Assembly (NCBI GenBank): GCA_016271365.2
Contig: CM028129.1
Coordinates: forward strand, 458,442,501-458,506,500
Length of the DNA stretch: 64,000 nt
Direction of reading: 5' to 3'
DNA from: Neoceratodus forsteri
Taxonomy: Eukaryota; Chordata; Ceratodontiformes; Ceratodontidae
Shown here: positions 1-11,587 of the stretch, in pieces
How the letters are laid out: each line of letters starts with the position of its first letter
How positions within the stretch are numbered: the stretch's first letter is position 1
Translations under genes and position numbers: made by a program
Notes under the pieces: model-generated
What the model was told of the DNA's origin: nothing
Seen by the model: only the letters and a program-made list of their open reading frames with translations
Database searches by the model: none

Positions 1-1640
1 AGAGTAAGATTCCCAAAACACTTTGAAGGTGAAAAATATGTACAAGTCCCCAAAATTTGTGCAGTTGTGGAAAATAATTGCGTTGTATCATATACACAAA
101 ATGTCCACAGATGCAGAAAAACATATACCATGGGCTGTGTAAAAAATGCAGCTGTGGAAAATTACTGTGCAAAAAATGCCATTGAAAAGTATGGCATATC
201 CCCTTAAAGGCTATTTTCAGCCACTGTATTCCCACCATTGCAGAAAAAAATGTTGCACATATGCTGCACCAAGAAAAGTGAGGTGTAACTGCCCTGAACA
301 AAGGCAGTGTACTGACAATTGGGAAACAATAATAGTTGGGATTCAGGCACCAAGCAACAGCAAACCATGCCTGCATGAATGGTACCAAGTCAGATGAGCA
401 CATCATTAATAGCACCAGTCAAGAGGCACTAGTCCATATAGTGCTATCAGGGACAGCAAAACGAGGATTTACAGTGCTAGCCATATGCACCCCACTGGTT
501 GCTGTCCAAGGTACCAATATATGGACAAGGGTATCAGAATCCAGGAGCCTGGCCAAGCTACTCCCATGGCATGGACGGCTGGGGCACAAAGCAGCTCGGC
601 CAGCAGCAGTGAAGACCAGGGTTCTAATCCTGGTCTCTAACATTTCTAGCATATTGGGACTTTGTTTATTTTTACATGGGGCCAAGGAAACAGTATTCCA
701 TGGCCCCATGAATTTTAACTTTCCCCGGGATCCACTCCCACTTGGAGTGAGAATCCTATAGACAGGGTGTGTGTGGTGTAGAGCCCCCTACATTGGGTGC
801 ATGGGGCAGAGCCCCATGCAAAAACAAAAATGGCGCTATTTTACAGCATGCTCCTTGCTGATGCTATTATTGTCAGCTCTCTTTGGACCCAGTGCCGGGC
901 TGTATAGTAGTGTCAGTTGTTACAACAAAATTAGCACACATTTCCATTAAAAAGCAATAAACCACAACCACATGATGCATTGCAGCCCATAAAGGAGCCC
1001 CACAGGCAGTAGGGACAGAAGTAGTAACAGTCAGAAGTATGTCCTACAGGCGCAGGAGAAAGAAATACCTCAGAGACAGACACAACCAACAAATACAGAC
1101 TGGCACTGGGTGAAAGGTCCTGCTGGTACAGCTGGTGCTACAGTGGTTCCATCTGTGGGACTGGCTGCTTTCCTCACTGGGAGTGCTGGTTCTGCTGCAA
1201 CTGTTGCAAGACTGTCAAAGTCTCCTGCTCCACTTAATATGGATCACCTGCTGTTGATCTGTCTACTGGGTCTTTAATATTATTTCTGCAGCTGTGGAAA
1301 AACGTTGAGCAATTTCAGCACTTGCAGAATTTTGTAACTCGTTTGTTTTACGATTTTCCACACCTTCGAAATTTTGATGTGAATATGCTGCAATTCCGTT
1401 TCCTCAGTTTTGCAAGCTTTTTTTCTGCACATGCAGATTTTCTTACTGTCTATGTGAATCTAGCGCTAGTCTTCTCCACTACCCTCATATCTAAATTCTA
1501 GCTCTTTGCCCTCCTCTGTTACCTCTTTTCTTCCCTTTTCTTTCATTCCCTGTACTACATCCTCAGAAACTCTTACTATGACTACATTTCAATTCCTTTT
1601 GCAATTACTGTTGGACACACCTTGTATTCCTACAGACTTT
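1..1640. other. AT-rich intergenic sequence, no gene seen
   Basis: No open frame here has family-like features or a credible domain. Around 598-640 there is a short stretch that folds like a tRNA T-arm (CCAGG, loop GTTCTAA, then TCCTGG). It could be the remnant of a tRNA-derived SINE, but no head or tail convinces me. GC content and codon usage show no sign of an exon. Confidence 0.5.
798..820. repeat. Perfect short hairpin
   Basis: TGCATGGGGC at 798-807 is followed by AGA and then its exact reverse complement GCCCCATGCA at 811-820, a 10-bp stem with a 3-base loop. A looser GTAG...CTAC hairpin lies just upstream near 777-792. No T-run follows, so it is not a bacterial-style terminator. Its role is unknown. 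Confidence 0.6.
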
Positions 1641-1975
1641 GGGCAGGATTCACGAACCCCGTGAACATCCTGCAGCTGCAGGAAAACTTTGGTGCAACAG
1701 GGTTGCCACTTGCAGAGTCACAGGACTCCCGCAGCGGTGGGTATTCACAAAGGTGGAGCTGGATTACGACCAGCTCCACAACTTATGGTAGCTTTCAGGT
1801 GGTATTACCAGGGATATTACCGCAGCTGCAGAGAGATGTATGGCTGGTGGGAGCAGCTGTAACACCTCTGCAACTGCTGTGGCTATGACTCGACTCACCA
1901 CAGCTGTAGGATTTCAGTCCACCACTGCAGTTGTGGAGTGGGACTTAGTTCCCGAATAGTTTGTGAATCCTGCCC
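1641..1975. mobile_element. 335-bp MITE with terminal inverted repeats, Harbinger-like
   Basis: The element begins GGGCAGGATTCACGAAC at 1641 and ends with the near-exact reverse complement at 1975 (one mismatch in about 17). TTT lies directly outside each end, consistent with the 3-bp target duplication typical of PIF/Harbinger transposons. It has no transposase frame. The interior is rich in CTGCAG/CAGCTG motifs, with several short inverted pairs. It is therefore a non-autonomous miniature element that depended on a transposase supplied from elsewhere. Assignment to Harbinger rests on target size and the GGG-start terminus only. Confidence 0.65.
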
Positions 1976-2663
1976 TTTGTCTAGGATAATCCTCCTCCCT
2001 CTATTTCCTCTTCTTCTTCCCTTATGGTACCACTCCATGGTTTCACAGTCCATTCCTGGACCTATTTATAGTTTAAACCTTTTCTCTCTGCCCCATGCCA
2101 CTTCCTGAGACTCCTGATTTACTTCCCCACCTCAGTTTTCCTGGATTGCTAGAGGTGTTGTAAGTTCTCTTAGAAAATGGGTTGGGGAAATGCTTTACTC
2201 TGACTCTAATTTTACTGCCTCAGCCTCCTAACTTGAAATGCATCAGCAATTAACACTAACATCTCTTATGGAACTGATTGGCATGCATTCCTCATTCAGT
2301 TTAAGCCTGTAAGATTCAGTATCATGCAATGTTCTAGTTGTCATTCGATGTCACTATCAAATAGTCATGCAGTACTCAGTGCCAACAGCTGCACTCCAAC
2401 TCATGCAATCTCTTATGTCCTCAGTGCTAACAGTCCTTACTTATGCTCCATTTCTTTTAAGTGCTCATAGCCCTCTGGCTTTACTGTGGCCTCCAGCTAC
2501 TCCTACATTCAGAAAAAAGCCATATTCAGCCTTACATATGTTTAGTTTCTTTCATGTGCACGTGTTGTCAGGCTTTGCCATGGCCTCCTATCATGTCCTA
2601 GTTGTCATTTTCTACCTCAGCCAGTGCCTTTGCCCTGAATTCAGTTTAGCAAGCAGCTTTCCA
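1976..2663. other. Unassigned sequence, nothing recognised
   Basis: This is pyrimidine-rich plus-strand sequence between the MITE and the 76-bp tandem repeat. Open frames are short and lack family-like composition. Confidence 0.4.
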
Positions 2664-2967
2664 GGGAACTTGGGTGCCACTGAAATGCAGGCAGCAGTAC
2701 AGTGTGCCCTGCTGATGTGGTAGGTGGATGCCATACGCAGGGATCTTGGGAGCTGCTAAAATGTAGACATGGGTACAGCATGCCATGCTGATGTGGTAGA
2801 CAGATGCCATAGGCAGGGATCTTGGGCACCACTGAAATGTAAACAATGGTACAAAGTGCCCAGCTAAAGCAGTGGACAGATCCCATAGGTTGGGATCCTG
2901 GATGCCACTGAAATGTAGGCAGAGGTACAGCATGCCCTGATGAAACAGTAGGCAGATGCTGTAGGTA
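2664..2967. repeat. Minisatellite, four 76-bp units
   Basis: Related units start at 2664, 2740, 2816 and 2892, each opening with GGGA(A/T)C(T/C)TGG and then ACTGAAATG-like sequence. Spacing is exactly 76 bp each time, while unit sequences differ by several substitutions, so it is old. Since 76 is not a multiple of 3, different frames in successive units stay open and create spurious proteins on the minus strand. Confidence 0.85.
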
Positions 2968-4045
2968 GGAAAAGGTTCTCTGCCAATGAACTTGTTTCCA
3001 TGTACACTGCCTAAATTGTAGGCAGTGAGTCATCATTTGGGTTCCTACATGGCATTATTGCTAATTTATCCTAAACCTGGTGGGAAGGCTACTAAGGCCT
3101 TAGATCCCCAGAGGTTTCCTCCTCATAGGGAGGTTTTCCTCTCCTCCATGCTGAAGGTCATAAAAGTTAGGTAGTCCATAATGTAGTACATTCCAATGAT
3201 TTACCCAGCTAAGGTTCCACTGCTGGATGGAGTTGGATGGTGTCCCTCCTTCTTTGCTGCTCCATTTCCCCTTTGGAAGTTATGCCCCTCTGCTATCAGT
3301 TCCAATATCAGTCAGCCTCTGCTCATCTCAGTCTGTTTCCAGTTGCACTGGTTGCAGTCAATCTGTCCTCAGGCTCAGAGGTCACCACTTGCTGCTCAGT
3401 CTGTTTGGGGCTTCTTCGAGGTAACTTTAACATAAAGGAATCCTTCCTGTGGCACCTCTAGGGGTGGAAACCTCCTCAAGGTTCCTTGCCTTCATGGTAC
3501 CCTGAGAGGATAGTAGTTCCCAGTGGAACAGAGAGAGAGAGAGAGTGAACAGTCAAAGTCTATCAATAGTTACACAGGCATATCTTCACTCTAAGTTGCT
3601 TAAGCCCAATGAATTGAAAGGCTATGTCTGTAGTTAACTGGGAGGAACAACCAACCATGACCTCCTCCTGAGCTCTATAAGTCAACTCCTTCCAGCCTCA
3701 TGCAGAAGAACTTTTTCTTTGCCCCACCATCTTTCCGCCTCCTCCAGTGGCATGCCTCTCTTGCAGGGTTCCTTCCTAAGGTACCTTCAGCCTAAGGAAT
3801 CCTTCCCATGGCACCTCTAGGGATGGAACCCTCCTCATCATTCCTTGCCTTCACTTTACCCTGAGAGGGTAATAGTTTCCAGTGCAACAGAGAGAGTGAA
3901 CAGCCAAAGTCTTTCAACAATCGTACAGGCATACTTTCACTCTAAGTTGCATAAGTCCATTGAATTGAAAGGCTATGCCTTTATTTCAATGGGTGGAGCA
4001 ATCAACTATACCCCCTCCTGAGCTATATAAGTTGGCTCCTTCCAT

Positions 4046-5622
4046 ATAAAATATACGAAACATACAAAATTTGCCAGCAGATAAAGGCCTAGAGGTCTAT
4101 CAAGTCTGCTCAATTGTGCAGCTAGCACCCCTTATTCTGCAGCTGCACCTCCCTTCCACCCTTCCCCTTCATTACCCTCCACCTTGTCCTGTCCCATCCC
4201 CTTTTGAAGCAGTCCACTGTTCTACTGCATACCACTTCTGCAGGTAACGCATTCCACCCAGCCACCACCCTCTCCGTAAAAAAGTGTCTCCTCATCTCCC
4301 TCCTGAACCTTTCTCCCTCCATTCTCATATCATGGCCCCTGGTGCCTAGCCTCCTTACTTTTGAACAGCCCATCTGTACCCATCTTGTTTATTCCTTTCA
4401 TGTATTTAAAGGTTTCAATCATGTCACCCTGTCCCTCCTCTCCTCAAGTGAGTACATGTTCAACTCCTTCAACCTCCTCTTGTATGATAAGTCCACAGTC
4501 CCTTGATCATCTTTTCACCCTCGCTGCACCCCTCCAGTAACCAATGTCCCTCTTCGAATGCGATGCAGTACTGCCGCAGTACTCCAGGTGTAGTCTAACT
4601 AATGACCTATACAGCTGCAGAATCACCTCCTCCCTCCTCAAGGATATACCCCTTGCAATACAACCAAGCATTTTGTTGGCCATTGCAGCTGCCTTCCTAC
4701 ATTGTGCCAGGTTGTTCATTGATCCTGTAATGAGCACACCCAGATCCTTCTCCTCCTCTGTCTGGGCTAGCTGCACTCCACCCAGCTGGTAACTCCTCCT
4801 TGGGTTTTTCATCCCAAAATGCAGCACCTTGCACTTTTGGCATTAAACCCCAGTTGCCAGTGTCTGACCAGGTTTCAGGCATTGCCAGATCATCCTGAAA
4901 CCCTTCCATCCCCTAGGTCATCCACCACTGTGCCTACCTTGGTATCATCATCAAACAGACTGATCATGCTCTTGATGTCCCATGATATGTCTGCAATGAA
5001 TGTCCCAAACTACACTGGTCCCAACACCGAGCCCTGTGGAACACCACTCATCACTGTCCTTGGGTGTGAAACCACCCACCACCACCCTCTGTTGCCTTCC
5101 CAGCCAGTTCCCTACCCAGCTCACCAGCTTTGCACCCCCCCTGTGCATACTAACTTTCTTCCCAGCCTTCCATGCGGCACCGAGTTGAATGCCTTACTGA
5201 AGTCCAGATACAGGACATCCACTGCATGGCCCCTGTCCAGTTGCCTAGTTACCCAGTCATAGAACTCCACCAGGTTGGTTTGGCAGGATCTGCCACATGT
5301 GAAGCCATGCTGTCTGCTGTCCTGTAGTCCTTTGGCCTCTAGGAGGGCCACCAGTCTCTCCTTCAGGATAGTCTCCATTAGCTTACCCACGATGGATGTG
5401 AGGCTCACTGGTCTGTAGTTTCCCGGTTCATGCTTGGGGCCATTCTTGTGGAGGGGCACCACATGAGCCATCCTCCAGTCCTGAGGTACACACCCTGAAT
5501 GTAGTGAGGCATTAAATAGGTCTGCCAAAGGTCCTGCAAGGACCTCTGCCAGCTCCTTCAGTACCCTGGGGTGGATGCCATCTGGGCCTGGTGCCTTGTC
5601 CACCCTCAGAGCCTTCAAACCC
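4046..5622 (-). mobile_element. CR1/L3-type LINE, 5'-truncated, minus strand
   Basis: Read on the minus strand, this holds the reverse transcriptase core, then the C-terminal region (LEYCGSTASHSKRDI, near 4570-4620), then the typical CR1 3' end with ACATACAAA/ACGAAAC-like short repeats at about 4046-4075. It inserted into the middle copy of the 360-bp tandem repeat. The 5' end is truncated, as is usual for target-primed reverse transcription. Several frame breaks show it is inactive. Confidence 0.85.
5121..5618 (-). pseudogene. CR1 reverse transcriptase fragment
   Basis: About 165 codons stay open on the minus strand. The order of motifs is that of a non-LTR reverse transcriptase: KAPGPDGIHPRVLKEL at the start (fingers), NYRPVSLTSIVGKLME, then RQHGFTCGRSCQTNLVEF, and motif A as VLYLDFSKAFNSVPH, with the first catalytic Asp in LDF. 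The motif with the Asp-Asp pair lies further on, outside this frame. Role in an intact element: copying the LINE RNA at a nicked target. The family assignment to CR1 rests on DGIHPRVLKEL and on the downstream 3' end. Confidence 0.88.
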
Positions 5623-5937
5623 TCTCAGCTGCACTCATAAGCACCTTTCCTTTTCCCCACCATCATTCCTTCCTCCTGCACACCACTCTTCAAGGAATCC
5701 TTCCTAAGGTACCTTTAGAATAAGGAGTCCTTCCTGTGCACCTCTAGTTGTGGTAGCCTCCTTAAGGGTTCCTTGCCTTCATGGTACCCCAACAGGTTGT
5801 TAGTTCCCCATGGAACAAGCAAAGTGATTGGCCAAAGTCTATCAACAGTTGTACAGGCATACCATCACTTTAAGTTGCATAAGCCCATTGAACCACTATA
5901 TTATACAGACACTGAAAAATCTTTGTTAATGTACCTG

Positions 5938-6309
5938 TTAGGGTTAAAGTGACAAAAGTAGGAAACTGTGGCATTAAGCACTAGAAGGAAAAACAACTCA
6001 GTTTTCCTGTTGTCACTCTTGGTGAATCAGGGTGGGGTGGTCCTTGGGATTCTTAGCCCTAATGTCAGATGTGATCTGTTTTCTTCATGTAGGGCATAGA
6101 GATTGTTGGACACAGGTCTGTACATTTAAAGAGTATATGACAATGGGGGTAGCATTAGGGTTGAGAACACCAAGGAACACCCCAACCCTTATTCGCCAAG
6201 AGCAATGACAGGGAAAATTGTAATGTTTTTTTCCTTTTGGTGCTTGGAGGTAAGGTTGGGAAGTTAGAATTGTAAACCCTAATGCCACATTTTGTTGCTT
6301 TAACCCTAA
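5938..6309. mobile_element. 372-bp foldback element
   Basis: TTAGGGTTAAAG at 5938 is mirrored by CTTTAACCCTAA ending at 6309. The complementarity continues inward: GTGGCATTAA matches TTAGGGTTTAC...TGCCAC-type sequence. A GGGTGGGGTGGTCCTTGG block near 6025 matches an inverted CCAAGGAACACCCCAACCC block near 6170. Almost the whole element can fold on itself. No coding frame and no clear target duplication are visible. It is likely a MITE, superfamily unknown. Confidence 0.55.
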
Positions 6310-8520
6310 TTAGTGCATTAATGATGCTTTTTGAAATGAATTTCCTTACTTTTTGAAATAGACCTGTGTGAACACATCCATGTGGTTATTGAAGCATTGA
6401 GAACATTTTCTCCACATGTGTATGTGGGTATGGAAGAAGCAGGACCTCTGGGCCCTGCACTTCCATTCTTCCAGAAAAGCAATTTATGTGCTTCTTTGTA
6501 AATTATTTTTGCAAGGATGGACCTTTTCAATTTTATTCTTAGGGGCTTAGTGTTGCACTACTCCTTAAGACCATTATATCAATTTATACATTGACTGTTA
6601 ACCCTAAATACTGACAGAGTTATAGCTTGTTGAAGTTGCAATGGTATCCTATGGGAATTGTAATTTTCTGATTTATATGGTTTCTTTACATGACCCCTAA
6701 TATTTTTTGGGGGGGGTTGTGTTAGTGTTTTAGTATGTATTAAGACCTTTATTTCGATATATAGATTGTCCCTTAATAGCAAACATTGATGGAGTTATGG
6801 TTTGTTAAAATTGAAATGTGGAAAAGAAAAACTAAGTCCAAATTCTTTTTTCATATGAAGGGATCTTTTTCATGACATTGTGTCCTTCATATCAAAAAAG
6901 AACTGAAAAAAAAAACTAAGTCCAAATTCTTTTATCATATGAAGGGAATCTTTTTCTTATGGCCTCTAATCATTTTATATGGCAATATAAAAAGAAATTC
7001 AGATGATTGAGAAAAGATTTTAAAATGTGTTAAAAACATTTCTGCATGATTTCTTTAAAAACAAACTGCAAATGCATCTAAGGATCACGATTAGCAAGAT
7101 ACATGTGCTAGTGTCTCTGCAGCATATGATTTTCATGGGTTTTAAAAATGTTGTTTTAAATGGTAACAAAATAGTGGCCATTTGAAAATATATTGGAATC
7201 CATACATCTAAATGGAACAAAACTTGGCACATCAAGAGACCTTGCCCTGAGACTGTACATGCAAAATTTCATGCAAATCCATTGAATGGTGGTGAAGCTA
7301 TTAACGTGCAAAGTTAGGGGTTTAACATTAAACAGCCTACTCAACCTTAAATAAAATGGTGCTATTGCACAACTATAATACGGTATTCCCAGTATATTGT
7401 TATGTCTGTATTCTGTACCAATAATTATTTGTAGATTTTGTATGCTTGTTGTACTATATGTTTACCTCATTCCCCCACCCTCTTGGTCACACCTGTCAGC
7501 AAGTCTTGGCACAGTACACTTTTCCTGGGCAAATTATAACACAAAAAAAGAACAGAAATTCTCATGCAGTTTATTAAAACCCTGAGAGAAACCATGGCCT
7601 GAAAATTCATTAAAAAAAATCAAACACTCCAAACATTGGATGTTCAGCCTTTTTTGGGCAAAATTATGTTTTTTTGGGAGAAAATGCAAAACAATATCTG
7701 AACAGAAAGAAAGGCCCCACTCCAACCCCACCCATTGACTCTTCAGTTCATATTCCCCAATCCCCATACTGTTCTGATTCTAGAGGAGGGTGGTTCCTGG
7801 CCCACTGAAACAAGCTTCCCCCATCTGTGCCAACTTGGGGGGTTCAGTGTTGCTTGTGTTAAAGTATGCCTTCAAAGGACTCTAGGGGTCCCTTAAGTAC
7901 TATTGGTGCTGCCTGTTTTGTTCTGGTATGATCTGATCATTTGTGGGGTTGGGGTGACCTTATAGTTACTCCTTAGTGCTAATGACACCTGTGGCTGCCT
8001 ACCCTCTCGGCCTTGTCCTGGTACTGCTGCTAACACCACTTATGGCAGCACTCCTCCTTCACCTAGTGTTGACTGAAATTATAATCCACTTTGTGAATTT
8101 TATCTGAAATTACATAAATCTGAGCAATTTCTCAAACTAAAACAGTGTATTTAAAATGGACAGTTTTAGTGAAATTGTGCCTTTTTTTAAAAAATCACTT
8201 TTTAATAATGTACAGTTTGGGAAAAAATTAATTATTTGCTGATTGTGCATTTTTAAGAAGTTGCATTATTTAAATTTGCAATTAAGGAAAATAGCAGTAA
8301 AAACAATTGGCAAAATGATGCTAGATTTTGATGCAGTTTTACAAAAAAATGGTGAATGGACAAGTAATAGTTTCACAAGCATAATACACATTTCATTCAG
8401 CTCCACCGTACCACTCCTCCTCCTTGGGCAGCCATGCCAAATTTCACCAAATGCTTTCAGGAGTCCTTGTAAAGACCTAAATGTGTACTGCCATCTGTTC
8501 AGGAGGAAGAGTGGTACTAA
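6310..8520. other. AT-rich region with small direct repeats, no gene
   Basis: A roughly 84-bp direct repeat has the shared block AACTAAGTCCAAATTCTTTT near 6829 and again near 6913. A diverged pair (ATTGACTGTTAACCCTAAATACTGACAG and ATTGTCCCTTAATAGCAAACATTGATGG types, abbreviated here) lies about 170 bp apart near 6590 and 6765. Nothing else is recognised, and the frames are short and of random composition. Confidence 0.45.
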
Positions 8521-8524
8521 GACA

Positions 8525-8640
8525 GTAAGTTCAGCACAAGTTTAAATGGCTTTTTGATTAAGGTAACACAACGAATAAAGTTGTGCATGTGGGATTTAAA
8601 CTTGGGTTTCTTGCTTCCACTAGACTGTGCTGACTTCTAT
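8525..8640 (-). repeat. MIR-like tRNA-derived SINE remnant
   Basis: On the minus strand the order is a tRNA-like head (AGTCTAGTGGAAGCA, then AAGTTTAAATCCCACA, similar to RNA polymerase III boxes A and B) followed by ACCTTAATCAAAAAGCC and TTAAACTTGTGCTGAAC. The latter aligns in order with the conserved MIR/CORE-SINE segment ACCTTGGGCAAGTCACTTAA. It is heavily diverged. Confidence 0.45.
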
Positions 8641-8699
8641 GGGTTCCAAAATACTACCCAAACCATTGCTTCAGACCCACCATATGCAGTGAGTTAAAG

Positions 8700-9880
8700 G
8701 GAATGGGTGACACTAAGAGCGGAGTCGGGTCCCAGTTTTTGTTTTTTATTTATTTAAAATGTGTTAACTGGGAGAGGCACACTGGGGCTGAAGCTCATTT
8801 CAAGTGCAATTGGGGGAGGGGCAGGAGAACAATAAAATACATATATGAATATATACAATAGTCAGGACAGTACAAAAATCAGAACAGTTTAGCAAATAAC
8901 ATACAATTATTAGGTGCAGTACTTTATGGAATCACATTATAATAAGTCTGCCATTCAGCTGAAGAGAAAAGCACAGCAGTCTTGATAATGGGAGCATAGT
9001 AGGAGGGAGGGAGGATGCAAAATCACATCAATATCTTGCATCATTTGCACTTAGTGTGCAAACAAATGTTATTACTTACTGTTTACTGCATTAGTAGATT
9101 ATACCTGGCTGATGCATCTGACTACAAAGTTGACATTTTCTGTAACCAGAAATCGTAGAATTCCCCCATGGCTGATGTCAGAGCTGAGCTGCAGTTGTGG
9201 GAGGTTTTTTATTTATTTATTTAGTTATTGTTTACCGGGTGGGTGCAATAGCCAAACTGACTATTTTCAGGCAAGACCTGGGAGAGTAAAGAGACTTAGT
9301 AAAACAAATACAGATAACAGTTTAAGCAAGTGCAAGTCCAAGGTAACAAAACATAGCACAGAAATTGCAAAAACATTAGTGCTAACAAAGGTGCAGAAAA
9401 TAGAGGCAACCTGTAGTACAAATACAATTTCACACAATTTAACATTCCAAGTAGAGCCTGAAAATAAAGCAGGTGAATGTGCAGTGAGATAGTAGTGAGG
9501 AGAGAAGTACAATTCATCGAACAATACAGAAATCAGATAGTTGCCTGGCAGTATAACATTGTAGAAAAAGAGCATAGGTAGGTAGAGAGAAATATCAGGA
9601 CAGAGACAGGTAGAGATAATTAAGCCAGACAGAGAAGGATAAATAACAGGAGGATAGGTAGAAGTGGAAGCGGCAGGGGCAGAAAAGAAGAAAGAGGTAG
9701 AGAGTGGATAAAAGAAAAACAAAATAGTGACACATGAGTATCAAGAAGAAAAAAGAAGAAATAGCGAGGAGAAGTAGAGGCCCTAAGAAACAAATAAGTA
9801 CAAGTCAGAAACAAAAGGTACAAAGATGGAAGTCAGGTAGGGCAGCAAGTGCAGGTGTCATAACTAAGAAGTAGGCAAGA
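8700..9880. other. Two T-rich-start, A/G-rich interspersed repeats, unassigned
   Basis: Near 8735 and again near 9208 a TTTATTTATTT run is followed by TTAACTGGG or TTTACCGGG and then a purine-rich stretch. A third, similar start (TTTTTAACCAGGAAGTG) occurs near 35016. Read on the minus strand, these would be 3' ends with an ATAAATAAATAAA tail, as in LINEs or SINEs. The purine-rich stretch 9590-9830 has no credible protein. Confidence 0.3.
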
Positions 9881-10945
9881 GTGCAGCAATCCAGAAGTCT
9901 TCTAGGAACTGCTGCCAAGAAATTAATGCTAGGACTGACCTCTGCTTGACATGTTCTTGGTTTCTCACTTCAAGTAATGTTCAGTCTGATGTAGAGATTT
10001 CTTAAGAGTTGGCTTAAGTTTGAGAGAGGTTATTAAGGTAATATGATTTTGCTATCTGCCCTGTGCCCCTTCTCTTAGAGCTGTAAGTCTGTTGGCTGCA
10101 CCCTTGACCTTTGTGTCCCATTGAGGCTGCTGCAGCGCCCCCCCCAAAACTTGCTTCAGAACCTCCCTGCCTGTTTTTTTTCCAGCTCTGTGCCCCAGTG
10201 TTAATCAGAGCCCTTCCACAACTGTATTGAGGCTACTGTCTCTCCTGTTGAGCATACTGCAGTGTCCTCCCCAACCATCAACTTGTAGAACTTCCCTGCT
10301 TAAACTATCTCTGTTTAATTCTCAACCCTTCCCAAACTGTTAATTTCTCTTTTGTTTTCTGACTGCCCTCCCTCCAAGCCTGCTATGTAATCTTGTCCTC
10401 TCACCTTATCTCACCAGGGGACTACTGTGCCCTTTCGGGGCTGTTTAGTCTCAAACAAACTGCATTCTGCAGTTTGGTAAGCAGACTAAGGAGAAGTTGC
10501 CAGACGCTCACCTTCCAAGCAAGGTACAGGTTGGAACTCTGAAGATTGGCATCTACCCCTGAAGGAATCTCACTTGCCCCGTTTGTCAGTGTTTCTCACA
10601 GTATGTGCAGCAATCCAGAAGTCTTCTAAGAACTGCTGCCAAGAAATTAATGCTAGAACTGATCTCTGCTTGACATGTTATTGATTTCTCACTTTAAGTA
10701 GTGTTTAGTCTGATGTAGAGATGTCTTAAGAGTTGGTTTAAGATTGAGAGAGGTTATTAAGGCAGTGTGATTTTGATATCTGTCCTGTGCCCCTTCTCTT
10801 ACAGCAGTAAGTCTGTTAGCTGCACCCTTGACCTCTGTGTCCCATTGAGGCTGCTGCAGTGCCCCCCAAAAAAACTTGCTTCAGAACCTCCCTGCCTGTT
10901 GTTTTTTTTTTTCAGCTCTGTGCCCCAGTGTTAATCAGAGCCACT
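9881..10945. repeat. Tandem duplication with 724-bp period
   Basis: GTGCAGCAATCCAGAAGTCT starts at 9881 and again at 10605. About 340 bp of the second copy is preserved, through AACTTGCTTCAGAACCTCCC, a T-run, and CTCTGTGCCCCAGTGTTAAT. The copies differ by roughly a few percent, so this duplication is younger than most neighbours. The first copy also holds unduplicated sequence (about 10215-10600). Confidence 0.85.
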
Positions 10946-11587
10946 TCCGCAACTGTGCTGACTTTTCCATTAGCAGATTATATCTTTTAGCCACTAGAGG
11001 ATCCAGTTATAAGCACATCCAATCCAACACAATACAGTTCCTGTCTCATCTCACTTCACTTATTGTGTGGTCAGTCTATCACTATTCATCAGTTTTGCCC
11101 CTCCCTCTTCTACTGATTGATACAGATTTTTCCCAATTGCAGCTTATACTCTTCGCCCACTAAAGTGGTTTCTCACAACAGTGCACAAACTGCTCTACAT
11201 CTCCTTACTCTCTACTACTCCTAGACACTCTTCCTTTACTGCTCAGCTGCTATGGGTACCTACACTCCATTACTAAGTCTGCTGTCCTTCACCCTCTTGG
11301 TACAGACCTCATACTAACAGACACCTTTCCTCCCCCAATAGCACCTTATCCCCAGACTATCCACAGTGACTCAGCCCTCCCCAACACATCTGTGACCCCC
11401 AACACCCCACCCTGCCAACACTCCCACTCCCTCCACCCTCCAAGTCCCGACCTGGATCTAGCTCTCACCTGCCATTCCCACCCTTCACACTTTATCTATC
11501 CCATGCACCCTGATTGTAAAGTCCTCAGCTGGGTGTTGACCCAAGGGTCTCCAACGCCACTGGCCACTAACCAGAATAATTACACTG

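Larger units (their letters stand above)
3415..5900. repeat. Tandem repeat of about 360 bp, three copies, split by a CR1 LINE
   Basis: A block containing TCCTTCC...GGCACCTCTAG, then CCTTGCCTTCATGGTACC, then a CATCACT/TTCACT-TAAGTTGCATAAG segment occurs three times. The matching point GGCACCTCTAG lies at 3451 and 3811 (period 360), with a third copy at about 5738. Copy two is broken at about 4049 and resumes at about 5622 after the LINE. Subtracting one period from the second interval leaves about 1,567 bp, which equals the LINE length. A GA-rich run (near 3531) sits in copy one. Confidence 0.8.

Noticed and set aside
336..761. Plus-strand 141-codon frame near the window start
   Set aside because: No recognisable domain, and it overlaps an open frame on the other strand. 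A tRNA-like T-arm lies within it.
2664..2967. CRISPR-like spaced repeats
   Set aside because: Units are contiguous 76-bp tandem copies without constant repeats and unique spacers, and the context is eukaryotic.
2641..3036. Minus-strand 131- and 95-codon proteins with repeated HFSGIQDP-like segments
   Set aside because: The repeated segments are translations of the 76-bp minisatellite, not a repeat protein.
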